Assembly: GCA_040414495.1 (NCBI GenBank)
Contig: JBEDUI010000146.1
Coordinates: 1-21,506, forward strand
Length of the DNA: 21,506 bases
Direction: 5' to 3'
Origin: DATAVB01 sp040414495
GTDB lineage: Bacteria; Actinomycetota; Actinomycetes; Mycobacteriales; QHCD01
In this document: positions 12,977 through 21,261 of the stretch, piece after piece
Layout of the letters: the number at the start of each line of letters is the position of its first letter
Numbering within the stretch: position 1 is the stretch's first letter
Position numbers and translations under genes: made by a program
Notes under the pieces: generated by a model
Database searches by the model: none
Told to the model about the DNA's origin: nothing
What the model saw: only the letters and a program-made list of their open reading frames with translations

Positions 12977-15331
12977 GTGAACGATTCGTATGGCCTGGAC
13001 CGCATCGCCGATCCGTGGGGCGAACGCACTCCGTACTCGTGCGGCGATGAGTGGCCGCAGCGGGTCGACGAGTTTCTGGGCGAGGGCGTCAGATCATCCG
13101 ACGTTGACCGCTGGGTCCAATCGGCGTCGCTGCTGCATTCCAATGGGGATGCGATGGATATCGCCGTTGCGGATGGACGAATCGTCGGTGTCCGCGGGCG
13201 GGCGCTGGATCGGGTGAACCGGGGACGCCTGGACCCGAAAGACATTTATGGCTGGCAGTCCAATGCGTCACCGGATCGGCTGACCCAGCCTCTGATTCGG
13301 CACAATGGGCGGTTAGCGCCAGTCAATTGGGATACGGCAATGGCCCGGATTGTCGATCGGAGTCGCGAGCTGCTCGCCGAGCACGGTCCCAGCTCGATCG
13401 GCTTCTATACGAGTGGGCAGCTGTTCTGCGAGGACTATTACACACTGACGACGCTCGCCCGGGCCGGTATCGGTACCGATCATCTCGACGGCAACACCCG
13501 TTTGTGTACGGCGACGGCGGCCGAGGCGCTCAAGGAGACCTTCGGCTGCGACGGACAACCGGCCTCCTATTCGGACGTTGATTACGCGGACACGATCGCA
13601 TTGTTCGGCCACAATGTCGCCGAGACACAGCCGGTTCTGTGGATGCGCATGCTCGATCGACTCGCCGGCCGCGAGCCACCCCGATTGCTGGTGGTCGATC
13701 CGCGGCGTACGCCGGTCGCCGAGCGGGCCACTGTTCACTTGGCACCTCGTCCGGGAACGAATCTGGCCCTGATGAACGCGCTGTTGCATCACCTCATCGA
13801 GACCGGCAGCATCGACAATGCCTACATAGCGGAACATACCGTCGGCTTCGATGAACTATCCAAGCAGGTTGCTGGGTGCAGCGCGGAATGGGCGGCCGAT
13901 GTCTGCCGGGTGAACGCCGACGACATTCGCCGCGCGGGCGAACTGCTCGCCTCCGCTGAACGTCTACTGTGCACAGTCCTGCAGGGCTTTTATCAGTCAC
14001 ATCAAGCCACCGCGGCGGCGGTGCAGGTCAACAACCTCGCGCTGGTCCGTGGAATGTTGGGAAGACCGGGGTGCGGCGTGCTGCAAATGAACGGGCAACC
14101 CACGGCGGAGAATACCCGGGAATGCGGCGCGAACGGCGACCTGCCGGGATTCCGGAACTGGGAGAACGACCGGCATATTGCGCAGCTCGCCGAGCTGTGG
14201 AATGTCGATCCCCTGCAGATTCCGCATTACGGCCCGCCGACGCACGCGATGCAGATCTTCCGATATGCCGAGCAGGGCAGCCTCAAAATGCTGTGGATCA
14301 GCGGCACCAACCCGGCTGTGTCGCTGCCTGAACTATCCCGCGTCCGCTCGATCCTCGGCCAGGACGACGTCTTCGTCGTCGCCCAGGACATCTTCCCCAC
14401 CGAGACCACGGAACTGGCCGACGTCGTATTACCCGCGGCGACCTGGGGCGAGAAAACCGGCACCTTCACCAACGCCGACCGTACCGTCCACCTGTCGGAG
14501 AAGGCGATCGAGCCGCCCGGTCAGGCGCGTCCCGACCTGGATATATTTATCGATTACGCCCGACGGATGGACTTCCGCGACAAGGACGGCGCACCGCTCA
14601 TCCGCTGGAAGGATGCCGAATCCGCCTTCTCCGCGTGGCAACGGTGCAGCGCGGGACGTCCGTGTGATTATTCCGGACTGACGTACGAGAAACTCCGTGG
14701 AAGCAGCGGAATCCAGTGGCCGTGCACCGAGACTTCCCCGCACGGGACGGAGCGGCTGTACACGAAGGGCGACTTCCGCGCCGCGCCCGACGATTGCGAA
14801 TCGTACGGGCGCGATCTCGCCACCGGTGCCTCGGTGGAAGAAACCGAGTACCGGGCTCTGAACCCTGACGGGAAGGCGATTATCAAGGCGGCCCAGTACC
14901 TGCCACCGCACGAAGACGCGAGCGACGAATTCCCGTACCAGCTGATTACCGGCCGCACCATTTACCAGTTCCACACCCGCACCAAGACCGGGCGTGCACC
15001 CCAACTCAACAACGCGGCCCCCGATGTATGGGTGGAGCTGTCCAATGAGGACGCCGGTGCCCTGGGCGCGCGCGAGGGTGATCTGCTCGACGTGACGTCG
15101 CCACGTGGGACCATCCGAGGACGGCTGCGCGTGAGCAACCTGCGGCCGGGCACGGTGTTCGTGCCGTTCCACTACGGCTACTGGGACACCACCGGTGCCG
15201 CGCCGCCTGATGACGAACCGGGACGCGCGGCCAACGAGGCCACCATCACCGACTGGGATCCGGTGTCCAAACAACCGCTCTTCAAGACCTCCGCGGTTCG
15301 GCTCTCCGTTGTCACCGAGGCACAGCAATGA
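12977..15331 (+). CDS. molybdopterin-dependent oxidoreductase lacking the N-terminal [4Fe-4S] cysteines
   Basis: This 784-residue protein is built like NasA/FdhF-type bis-MGD enzymes: YGWQSNASPDRLTQPLIR, VNWDTAM, SGQLFCEDYYTLTTLARAGIG, then NTRLCTATA with Cys177 at the Mo-ligand position. NGQPTAENTRECGANGDLPG, WISGTNPAVSLPE, DIFPTETTELADVVLPAATWGEKTGTFTN and the C-terminal barrel (LITGRTIYQFHTRTKTGR, VFVPFHYG) follow. The N-terminal motif that normally reads C-x2-C-x3-C is S51-x2-H54-x3-D58 (SASLLHSNGDAM), so the usual proximal cluster should be absent. No signal peptide is seen, so it is cytoplasmic. GTG start with AGGAG five bases upstream. The substrate is unknown. It overlaps the next gene by ATGA. 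Confidence 0.88.
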   Translation: MNDSYGLDRIADPWGERTPYSCGDEWPQRVDEFLGEGVRSSDVDRWVQSASLLHSNGDAMDIAVADGRIVGVRGRALDRVNRGRLDPKDIYGWQSNASPDRLTQPLIRHNGRLAPVNWDTAMARIVDRSRELLAEHGPSSIGFYTSGQLFCEDYYTLTTLARAGIGTDHLDGNTRLCTATAAEALKETFGCDGQPASYSDVDYADTIALFGHNVAETQPVLWMRMLDRLAGREPPRLLVVDPRRTPVAERATVHLAPRPGTNLALMNALLHHLIETGSIDNAYIAEHTVGFDELSKQVAGCSAEWAADVCRVNADDIRRAGELLASAERLLCTVLQGFYQSHQATAAAVQVNNLALVRGMLGRPGCGVLQMNGQPTAENTRECGANGDLPGFRNWENDRHIAQLAELWNVDPLQIPHYGPPTHAMQIFRYAEQGSLKMLWISGTNPAVSLPELSRVRSILGQDDVFVVAQDIFPTETTELADVVLPAATWGEKTGTFTNADRTVHLSEKAIEPPGQARPDLDIFIDYARRMDFRDKDGAPLIRWKDAESAFSAWQRCSAGRPCDYSGLTYEKLRGSSGIQWPCTETSPHGTERLYTKGDFRAAPDDCESYGRDLATGASVEETEYRALNPDGKAIIKAAQYLPPHEDASDEFPYQLITGRTIYQFHTRTKTGRAPQLNNAAPDVWVELSNEDAGALGAREGDLLDVTSPRGTIRGRLRVSNLRPGTVFVPFHYGYWDTTGAAPPDDEPGRAANEATITDWDPVSKQPLFKTSAVRLSVVTEAQQ

Positions 15332-15816
15332 ACGGTATTGATTACGCGTTACGGCGCATCCATTCTGGCGAGAAATCTATCGTCACCGAGTTATTGCGCA
15401 TCGCCGAGCGCCACCACGTCGACCACGAGGTGCACTACGTAGCTCGTGATCTCGCGGAATGGTCGCGCGAGCACGTTCGGCGGCTCGCCGATCAAGGCGC
15501 CCGGTACGACCTGAAGCTCGACGCGGAAGCCGACGAGCCGCGCGCCAGCACCGAACGACTGCGCGCAACCGTATCCACCGTGACGGGCCGCCGGCCGGAG
15601 CCGGGGATCCAGCTTCTGGAAGATTTGGCCCACCTGTATTTGCAGGCCTCGGACAATTCCCTCGCCTGGGAGATGCTGGCGCAGATCGCGCAGGCGCGAC
15701 ACGAAAAGGACCTACTATCCCTGACCGCGCAGTGTCATCCGCAGAACCTCCGGCAGATCCGGTGGGCCAACACCATGATTAAAACGCAGACGCCACAGGC
15801 GTTGAGCAGCCTGTGA
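15328..15816 (+). CDS. small helical protein coupled to the molybdopterin enzyme
   Basis: This 162-residue hypothetical protein has no family I can name. It is predicted almost entirely helical, with conserved-looking Glu/His pairs (ELLRIAERHHVDHEVHY, EWSREH, WEMLAQIAQARHEK) that recall ferritin-like four-helix bundles, and it ends NLRQIRWANTMIK. Its ATG overlaps the stop of the molybdopterin oxidoreductase by four bases (ATGA), so it is made together with it. This points to a subunit, electron-transfer partner or maturation factor. A metal-binding role is a suggestion from residue pattern only. Confidence 0.75.
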   Translation: MNGIDYALRRIHSGEKSIVTELLRIAERHHVDHEVHYVARDLAEWSREHVRRLADQGARYDLKLDAEADEPRASTERLRATVSTVTGRRPEPGIQLLEDLAHLYLQASDNSLAWEMLAQIAQARHEKDLLSLTAQCHPQNLRQIRWANTMIKTQTPQALSSL

Positions 15817-15838
15817 ACCTGGCATCACCAGGCTTGCT
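15806..15838 (+). terminator. weak hairpin after the molybdopterin enzyme operon
   Basis: CCTGG-CATCA-CCAGG (15818-15832) is a perfect 5-bp stem just after the stop codon, and flanking GCAGCCTG and CAGGCTTGC can form a competing longer imperfect stem. No T-run follows. It is a plausible but weak terminator. Confidence 0.35.
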
Positions 15839-15890
15839 GGAGCGACCGCGCCCCACGTGAATATGAGGCGAACATTGGTCCCGAACTCTG

Positions 15891-15916
15891 GTTTACCAAC
15901 CCTGCCGGTTGGGGAG
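15891..15916 (+). promoter_or_regulatory. candidate autoregulated promoter of the sigma factor gene
   Basis: GTTT-N16-GGGGAG resembles the SigF consensus GTTT-N15-17-GGGTAT with two mismatches in the -10. The spacer contains an inverted repeat CCAAC...GTTGG. It lies about 100 bases upstream of the sigma factor start. Confidence 0.3.
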
Positions 15917-16011
15917 GATCGAGGGCGCAACAGGCTGCACCGGCCCAAGCAGGCGGAGCGTATGAGTCTCCCACGTGGTTCAGGTGCGCCCGCACGACTG
16001 AAGGACCAGTC

Positions 16012-16797
16012 ATGTCGGTTGCCACCGAATCCCAACGATACTCCCGTACCGCTAACGACGACCCGGGCATGGCGCTGTTGATTGACATGCACCGGGCTAC
16101 CACCGACGTGGATCGGCGAGCAGCCCGTGATCAGGCTATTCGCCATTACCTTGGTTTCGCGACCGGTCTGGCCCATCGGTTCCGCTATCACGGCGTCCCG
16201 ACTGAGGACTTGGACCAAATCGCCGCGGTAGCACTGGTCGCGGCGGCGGACCGATTCGACGTCAATCGCGGCAGTTCGTTCACCGCGTTTTTGGCGCCGA
16301 CCGTGCTGGGCGAGATCAAACGCTATTTCCGGGACCACACTTGGTCGGTACGCGCGCCTCGCGCGCTGCAGGAGCGGTGTCTGGCCATTACGAACGCCAC
16401 TGATCGGCTGACCCAGGAGCTTGGCCGTTCGCCCACGATTGCGGACCTGTCCCGGGATCTGGACCTGACCGAGGAAGAAATCCTCGAAGGCATGGAATGC
16501 GGCTGGTCCGCCTACAGCGCGACCTCGCTCAGCAGCCCGATGTCCGATGAGGAACACAGCGCCGAGCCGTCTGCCGGCCCTGATCCAGGTATTGAACTGG
16601 CCGAGGATTGGCAGTCGCTGCGACCGCTGCTGCAGGGCCTCCCCGAGCGGGACCGCCGTATTCTGCGCATGCGATTCGTCGACGATATGACGCAAACCAC
16701 AATTGCCGAACAAATCGGCGTATCACAAATGCACGTCTCGCGGCTCCTCGCCGCCTGCCTGGAGCGCCTGCGCTGCGGCCTTCTCGCCGAGACATAG
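16012..16797 (+). CDS. RNA polymerase sigma factor, SigB/SigF/SigG family
   Basis: This 261-residue group 3 sigma factor has region 2 at about 42-118 (YLGFATGLAHRFRYHGVPTEDLDQIA, DVNRGSSFTAFLAPTVLGEIKRYFRD), region 3 around 130-160 (LTQELGRSPTIADLSRDLDLTEEEI) and region 4 at about 200-255 (LPERDRRILRMRFVDDMTQTTIAEQIGVSQMHVSRLL). The TVLGEIKRYFRDHTWSVR stretch is diagnostic of the general-stress branch. AAGGA lies six bases before the ATG. Members are normally held by an RsbW/UsfX-type anti-sigma kinase encoded next door; none is visible here. It would direct RNA polymerase to GTTT/GGGTA-type promoters, several of which appear nearby. Confidence 0.92.
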   Translation: MSVATESQRYSRTANDDPGMALLIDMHRATTDVDRRAARDQAIRHYLGFATGLAHRFRYHGVPTEDLDQIAAVALVAAADRFDVNRGSSFTAFLAPTVLGEIKRYFRDHTWSVRAPRALQERCLAITNATDRLTQELGRSPTIADLSRDLDLTEEEILEGMECGWSAYSATSLSSPMSDEEHSAEPSAGPDPGIELAEDWQSLRPLLQGLPERDRRILRMRFVDDMTQTTIAEQIGVSQMHVSRLLAACLERLRCGLLAET

Positions 16798-16845
16798 CCG
16801 CATCGGGCCCGCCGGCACCGTAGCGTCACACAACGCACGATGCGG
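16798..16845. terminator. inverted repeat between the convergent sigma factor and decarboxylase genes
   Basis: CCGCATCG (16798-16805) and CGATGCGG (16838-16845) form a perfect 8-bp stem closing a 32-base GC-rich loop that can fold further. TTT follows on the plus strand. It occupies the whole 50-base gap between two converging genes, so a bidirectional terminator is the simplest reading. Confidence 0.45.
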
Positions 16846-16847
16846 TT

Positions 16848-18314
16848 TCAGCGTGACATGTTCACCCGGATATTTTTCAGCTCGGGATCCGCTGCATCCG
16901 GAATCACCATGCCGGCCGAAACGCCGTCGCTGAGGTAATCCAGGACGTCCCTCGTAATCCGTTCTCCGGGCAGCACGACGGGAATTCCGGGCGGATACGG
17001 CGTGATCTGCTCGGCCGCGATGCAGCCCACGGCGGCGGGTGCGGGAACTGATCGCACCGCGCCGAAGAACGTGTCCCGAGGCAACATCACCCTTTCCAAT
17101 TCGAACGAGCGCGGCGGTGGAATCCGCACCTGAGGCGCGCGCGGTAACCCGGGCGCCATCGCAACCAAATCGGCCAAGCCACGGATAAGCCGTTCGGCTG
17201 TCTCATCGTTGTCGGCAAAGCTGAACTGCGCCGCGATCCGGCGGTGATCGGACAGACCAACGTCCAGAGCGCGCTCGGCCCGCAGCCAGTCAGCCGCCGT
17301 ATATCCGCTGATTCCCAGCGCTTCCAGGTCGATGACGACCTGCAGCCGATCCAGATCGTGCGAAGCCTGCTGCCCAAGGAGTTGGCGCTCCATCACCTCC
17401 AGCCCCGGCATCTGGTCGATACGTGAGCGTACGCGGTCGACCAGGCCCAGCGCGTCATCGAGCAGCCGCCGCCCAGCACGCATCATGTGCCGGCGCCAAC
17501 CGTCAATTGCCGCGTAGAGCAGGACATTCGGGCTGGTGGTCGACAACAGGTCCGAGCAGGCCTGCAGCCGGTCGATATCGATCAGCTTGCCCTGCAGGTG
17601 AAAGACCGATCCCTGCTCCAGCCCGGCACCCATCTTGTGCACGCTCACCACGCAGATATCCGCCCCGGCGTCCATCGCCCACGTCGGCAAATCCTTATGG
17701 AACGGCAGATGCGCACCCCAGGCTTCGTCGACGATCACCGGTTTGTCGCGCTCGTGGCAGACCTGAACAATCGCTGCCAAATCGGCGCAAGTCCCGTACG
17801 GAGTGGGACTGGTGATCAGCAATCCAGCCGCACCCGGCGACGCGTCCAGCGCCGCGGCCACATCGGCCGGCGCGGGCGGATGCGCGAGGTGACGTTGCTC
17901 GTCCCAACGCGGACGTACCCAGATCGGGCGCATCCCGGACAGCACCAGTCCGGCGATCACCGACTTGTGCGCGTCACGGCCCACCAACAGGCCGTCCTCC
18001 TGCCCACCGGCGACGGCCAGCATCGCCGCCTTCACCGACAACGAACTGCCACAGGTCGAGAAGAACGCGTGCTGCGCTCCAACCGCATCGGCCATCAATT
18101 CCTGCGCCCGCGACAACACCTGCCCGGTGGAGCCGCGATCATCCAGCCCCGCGATCGCGAGTACATCAGAACGGAACACATCGGGTCCCAACACACGCAA
18201 CGTCGCCTCGTCGACGCCGCGCCCATGTTTATGGCCGGGCGGCGTGAAGCCGTAGCGGTCGCGCCGGTCATAGTCGGCCAGCGCATCCAACACCGGAGCC
18301 TGTTCGTGATCCAT
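16848..18314 (-). CDS. Orn/Lys/Arg-family PLP-dependent decarboxylase
   Basis: This 488-residue fold-type I PLP enzyme has GFTPPGHKHGRG near the N-terminus, FFSTCGSSLSVKAAM, GRDAHKS (His116, cofactor stacking), PVIVDEAWGAH (Asp196, pyridine nitrogen) and SVHKMGAGLEQGS with Lys227 as the Schiff-base lysine. The C-terminal domain ends with TPYPPGIPVVLPGERIT, typical of the short Bacillus SpeA/YaaO-like branch without the N-terminal wing domain. It should decarboxylate a basic amino acid to a polyamine or diamine with CO2 release; the exact amino acid cannot be read from sequence. I chose ATG 18314 (GGGAG six bases upstream) over an in-frame TTG at 18350. Confidence 0.88.
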   Translation of the reverse strand: MDHEQAPVLDALADYDRRDRYGFTPPGHKHGRGVDEATLRVLGPDVFRSDVLAIAGLDDRGSTGQVLSRAQELMADAVGAQHAFFSTCGSSLSVKAAMLAVAGGQEDGLLVGRDAHKSVIAGLVLSGMRPIWVRPRWDEQRHLAHPPAPADVAAALDASPGAAGLLITSPTPYGTCADLAAIVQVCHERDKPVIVDEAWGAHLPFHKDLPTWAMDAGADICVVSVHKMGAGLEQGSVFHLQGKLIDIDRLQACSDLLSTTSPNVLLYAAIDGWRRHMMRAGRRLLDDALGLVDRVRSRIDQMPGLEVMERQLLGQQASHDLDRLQVVIDLEALGISGYTAADWLRAERALDVGLSDHRRIAAQFSFADNDETAERLIRGLADLVAMAPGLPRAPQVRIPPPRSFELERVMLPRDTFFGAVRSVPAPAAVGCIAAEQITPYPPGIPVVLPGERITRDVLDYLSDGVSAGMVIPDAADPELKNIRVNMSR

Positions 18315-18341
18315 GTTTGGCTCCCTACCCAGCCACGAGTC

Positions 18342-18366
18342 GATTACCAACCGCTTTGTGGGGTAG
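18342..18366 (+). promoter_or_regulatory. candidate SigB/SigF-type promoter of the DUF1360 gene
   Basis: GATT-N15-GGGTAG fits GNNT-N14-16-GGGTA-N. It would start transcription about 70 bases before the ATG at 18443, in the divergent gap shared with the decarboxylase gene. The last base differs from the commonest C/T. Confidence 0.42.
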
Positions 18367-18442
18367 CAGAATGCTCGATCAGCCGGTCATATCCGGCCCG
18401 ATCGCCAGATGTACCGGCAACGTCCACAGATACGGAAGTCTG

Positions 18443-18961
18443 ATGAGTGGAACGACACAGCTACGGTCCAAGGCAACGGCCATCCAACGGCATTACGCGC
18501 ACGGACACGATCGGCCGCTGGGTGGATATGTGGGGACGATGAGCGCGTACACGGCTGCTGTTGGCGGCATTTCGGCGCTCGCGCGGGCAATGCACAAACA
18601 GCCGCCCGCGCGGCTCACGCCGTGGGACGTGACGATGCTGGCGCTCGCGACCAACAAGTTCGCCCGCCTGCTCAGCAAGGATCCGGTCACCAGTCCCCTG
18701 CGGGCGCCATTTACCGAATACGAGGGCACGCAAGCGCCAGCCGAACTGAGCGAGGATGTACGCGGGCAAGGCGCGCAGCAGGCTCTTGGCGAGTTGATGA
18801 GCTGCCCGTTCTGTATTGGACAGTGGATCGCCACCGCCTTGGCTGGTGGGCTTGTTATCGCGCCGCGGTTCACCCGGCTCGTGGCGGCTACCGGAGCGGC
18901 GCTGTTCGGCTCCGACGTGCTGCAGTACGGGTACGCGGCGCTGCAGCAGGCGCTCGAGTAA
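18443..18961 (+). CDS. DUF1360 family membrane protein
   Basis: This 172-residue protein is of the DUF1360 type. It has a hydrophobic segment near 30-50 (GGYVGTMSAYTAAVGGISALA), a central LTPWDVTMLALATNKFARLLSKDPVTSPLRAPFT block that defines the family, then CPFC (Cys121, Cys124) directly before a membrane segment (IGQWIATALAGGLVIA) and a third hydrophobic stretch. The function of the family is not established; the CxxC facing the membrane could bind metal or undergo redox change. An in-frame start 42 codons upstream exists, but those residues look non-coding, and GGAAG lies just before ATG 18443. It sits between the decarboxylase and catalase in the stress block. Confidence 0.85.
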   Translation: MSGTTQLRSKATAIQRHYAHGHDRPLGGYVGTMSAYTAAVGGISALARAMHKQPPARLTPWDVTMLALATNKFARLLSKDPVTSPLRAPFTEYEGTQAPAELSEDVRGQGAQQALGELMSCPFCIGQWIATALAGGLVIAPRFTRLVAATGAALFGSDVLQYGYAALQQALE

Positions 18962-19020
18962 ATAGCCGCTGTCCGCTCGGCAAATCGCAGCAAAAGGCGA
19001 TAAAGCAGAATGCGGGGTTC

Positions 19021-19046
19021 GTGTAAGGCCGCGTGCCAGGGGGTAG
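19021..19046 (+). promoter_or_regulatory. candidate SigB/SigF-type promoter of the catalase gene
   Basis: GTGT-N16-GGGTAG fits the GNNT-N14-16-GGGTA general-stress pattern and lies about 42 bases upstream of the ATG, leaving a normal 5' leader with GGAG seven bases before the start. KatE-type catalases are classical general-stress sigma targets, which supports the call. Confidence 0.5.
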
Positions 19047-19088
19047 CCGTCAGCAAGACGACCGAACCTGAATGACTGGAGCCACGCG

Positions 19089-21191
19089 ATGCCTGATCGC
19101 GATGACAGCAAACAGCAGCAGCTCAATACCGCGCGCGTCGACCACACCGAATCACACCTGACCACGGATCAGGGGCTGCGGGTCGACCATACCGACGACT
19201 CGCTGCGGGCCGGCGATCGTGGCCCCACGATCATGGATGATTTTCATTTCCGGGAGAAATTGACCCGCTTCGATCACGAACGCATTCCGGAGCGGGTCGT
19301 CCATGCCCGCGGGGCTGGCGCGTACGGCTATTTCGAATGCACCGAACCACTCGCCGACGTGACCCGGGCTCATTTCCTGGGCGAAGCCGGCCGGCGGACA
19401 CCGGTCTTCGTACGCTTCTCCACAGTGGCCGGATCACGCGGGTCGGCCGACACCGTACGCGACGTGCGGGGCTTCGCCACGAAGTTCTACACCGAGGAGG
19501 GGAATTTCGACCTCGTCGGAAACAACATGCCCGTATTCTTCATCCAGGACGGCATCAAGTTTCCCGACTTCGTGCACGCGGTGAAACCAGAGCCGCACAA
19601 CGAGATGCCCCAGGCCTCCTCGGCTCACAACACCTTGTGGGATTTCGTTGCGCAGCAGCCGGAAACGATGCACATGATGATGTGGCTCATGTCCGACCGC
19701 GCGCTGCCGCGAAGCTACCGGATGATGCAGGGTTTCGGCGTGCACACATTCAGGTTGGTGAACGCCGCTGGCGCCGGTACGTTTGTAAAATGGCACTGGC
19801 GTCCGCGTTTGGGGACTCATTCGCTGGTGTGGGACGAGACACAGGTCATCGCTGGCGCCGATCCGGACTTCAACCGCCGAGACCTCTGGGAGGCAATAGA
19901 GTCCGGCAATTACCCCGAGTACGAGCTGTGTGTGCAACTGGTCGCGCCGGAGCGCGAGCACGACTTCGATGTCGATCTGCTGGATCCGACGAAACTCATT
20001 CCCGAGGAACAGGTTCCGCTGCGGGTGGTCGGCCGGATGGTGCTCGATCGTAATCCGGATAACTTCTTCGCCGAGACCGAGCAGGTCGCATTCCACCTTG
20101 CCAACGTCGTACCGGGTATCGACTTCAGCAATGATCCGCTGTTGCAGGCCCGGCTCTTCTCGTATCTGGATACGCAGCTGATCCGGCTCGGCGGTCCGAA
20201 CTTCGCACAGTTGCCGGTCAATCGCCCGGTGGCCGCGGTACACCACGACCAACGCGACGGATATGGTCAACACCGCATCGACGTCGGACGCACGGCGTAC
20301 CACAAAAACTCACTCGGCGGCGGCTGCCCAATGGTCACCGACCCCGCCGACGGCGGTTATCAACACTTCGCCGAGCGCGTCGATGGAGCGGTGATCCGAC
20401 GCCGCAGCCCGAGTTTCGCAGACCATTTCAGCCAGGCGCGGCTGTTCTGGAACAGCATGAGCGACTGGGAGCGGCACCACATTGTTGCCGCGTACCAATT
20501 CGAGCTGGGCAAGGTCGATCATCCGCATATTCGGCAACGGGTGGTCGAGCATCTGGGGCGGATCGATCACGACCTCGCCCATGCCGTTGCGGCCGCGGTC
20601 GGGGTATTCACGCCGGACGTGGACGGCGTAATGCACGAGAATGCGTCTCCCGCGCTCAGTCAAGCCGGCCAGCCGCCAACGGCAGCCACGCGGAAGATCG
20701 CGGTGCTCGCTGCCGATGGGGTGTCAGCCGAACCATTGCGGTCGATTGTGGACAAGCTGACCGAGCGAGGGCTGGTGTGCGAAATCCTGGCACCGCACAA
20801 CGGATCATTGAACGCCGTCGAGGCCGCACCGATATCCGTTGACCGCGCGCTCTCGACAATGTCCTCAGTGCTCTACGACGCCGTCCTGGTCGCGCCCGGT
20901 ACCGAAAGCGCGTCAACGCTGGCGAGTATCGGCGAGGCCGTGCAGTACGCGGTCCAGGCGTTCAAACACCAGAAAACGGTGGGCGCACTCGGCGCTGGCG
21001 TGGCATTGCTGCGGCAGGCCGCTCTCACCACCACCGAGTACGCGTCCGATGTGGACGACGGAGTTGTCGACCAGCTCGGCGTCGTCACCGCAGCCGAAAC
21101 CGTTGATCCGGCGGCGTTTGCCGAGACCTTCGCCGCCGCGATCGGCCAGCACCGCCACTACGACCGGGACGTATACAGCGTGGCCGCGTGA
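19089..21191 (+). CDS. katE: large-subunit (clade 2) monofunctional heme catalase
   Basis: This 700-residue HPII-type catalase converts hydrogen peroxide to water and oxygen. Catalytic His72 lies in RVVHARGAGAYGYFE, Ser111 in RFSTVAGSRGSADTVRD, Asn145 in FDLVGNNMPVFFI, and proximal heme ligand Tyr359 in ARLFSYLDTQLIRLG. The long N-terminal arm (1-45, polar) and a flavodoxin/GATase-like C-terminal domain (about 535-700, RKIAVLAADGV onwards) define the large clade. The C-terminal domain gives thermal and protease stability in HPII. Cytoplasmic. GGAG is seven bases before the ATG. A SigB-like promoter is visible upstream, and the sigma factor is encoded about 2.3 kb away. All key catalytic residues are intact. 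Confidence 0.95.
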   Translation: MPDRDDSKQQQLNTARVDHTESHLTTDQGLRVDHTDDSLRAGDRGPTIMDDFHFREKLTRFDHERIPERVVHARGAGAYGYFECTEPLADVTRAHFLGEAGRRTPVFVRFSTVAGSRGSADTVRDVRGFATKFYTEEGNFDLVGNNMPVFFIQDGIKFPDFVHAVKPEPHNEMPQASSAHNTLWDFVAQQPETMHMMMWLMSDRALPRSYRMMQGFGVHTFRLVNAAGAGTFVKWHWRPRLGTHSLVWDETQVIAGADPDFNRRDLWEAIESGNYPEYELCVQLVAPEREHDFDVDLLDPTKLIPEEQVPLRVVGRMVLDRNPDNFFAETEQVAFHLANVVPGIDFSNDPLLQARLFSYLDTQLIRLGGPNFAQLPVNRPVAAVHHDQRDGYGQHRIDVGRTAYHKNSLGGGCPMVTDPADGGYQHFAERVDGAVIRRRSPSFADHFSQARLFWNSMSDWERHHIVAAYQFELGKVDHPHIRQRVVEHLGRIDHDLAHAVAAAVGVFTPDVDGVMHENASPALSQAGQPPTAATRKIAVLAADGVSAEPLRSIVDKLTERGLVCEILAPHNGSLNAVEAAPISVDRALSTMSSVLYDAVLVAPGTESASTLASIGEAVQYAVQAFKHQKTVGALGAGVALLRQAALTTTEYASDVDDGVVDQLGVVTAAETVDPAAFAETFAAAIGQHRHYDRDVYSVAA

Positions 21192-21261
21192 CCTCGCTTC
21201 TAGGTTTTCCACTGACCACGCCCGAATGGCGGCTGGTCGTGCAATAAAGGGGACGGAACGT
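21192..21261. other. short gap after the catalase gene with an imperfect hairpin
   Basis: GACCACGCC (about 21215-21223) and GGCGGCTGGTC (about 21229-21239) can form an imperfect stem that may act as a weak terminator for katE. The next gene follows closely. Confidence 0.3.

Noticed and set aside
18324..18330. GGGTAG on the minus strand as a stress promoter of the decarboxylase
   Set aside because: It is only about ten bases from the ATG and overlaps the GGGAG Shine-Dalgarno, so it is more simply explained as part of the ribosome-binding site.
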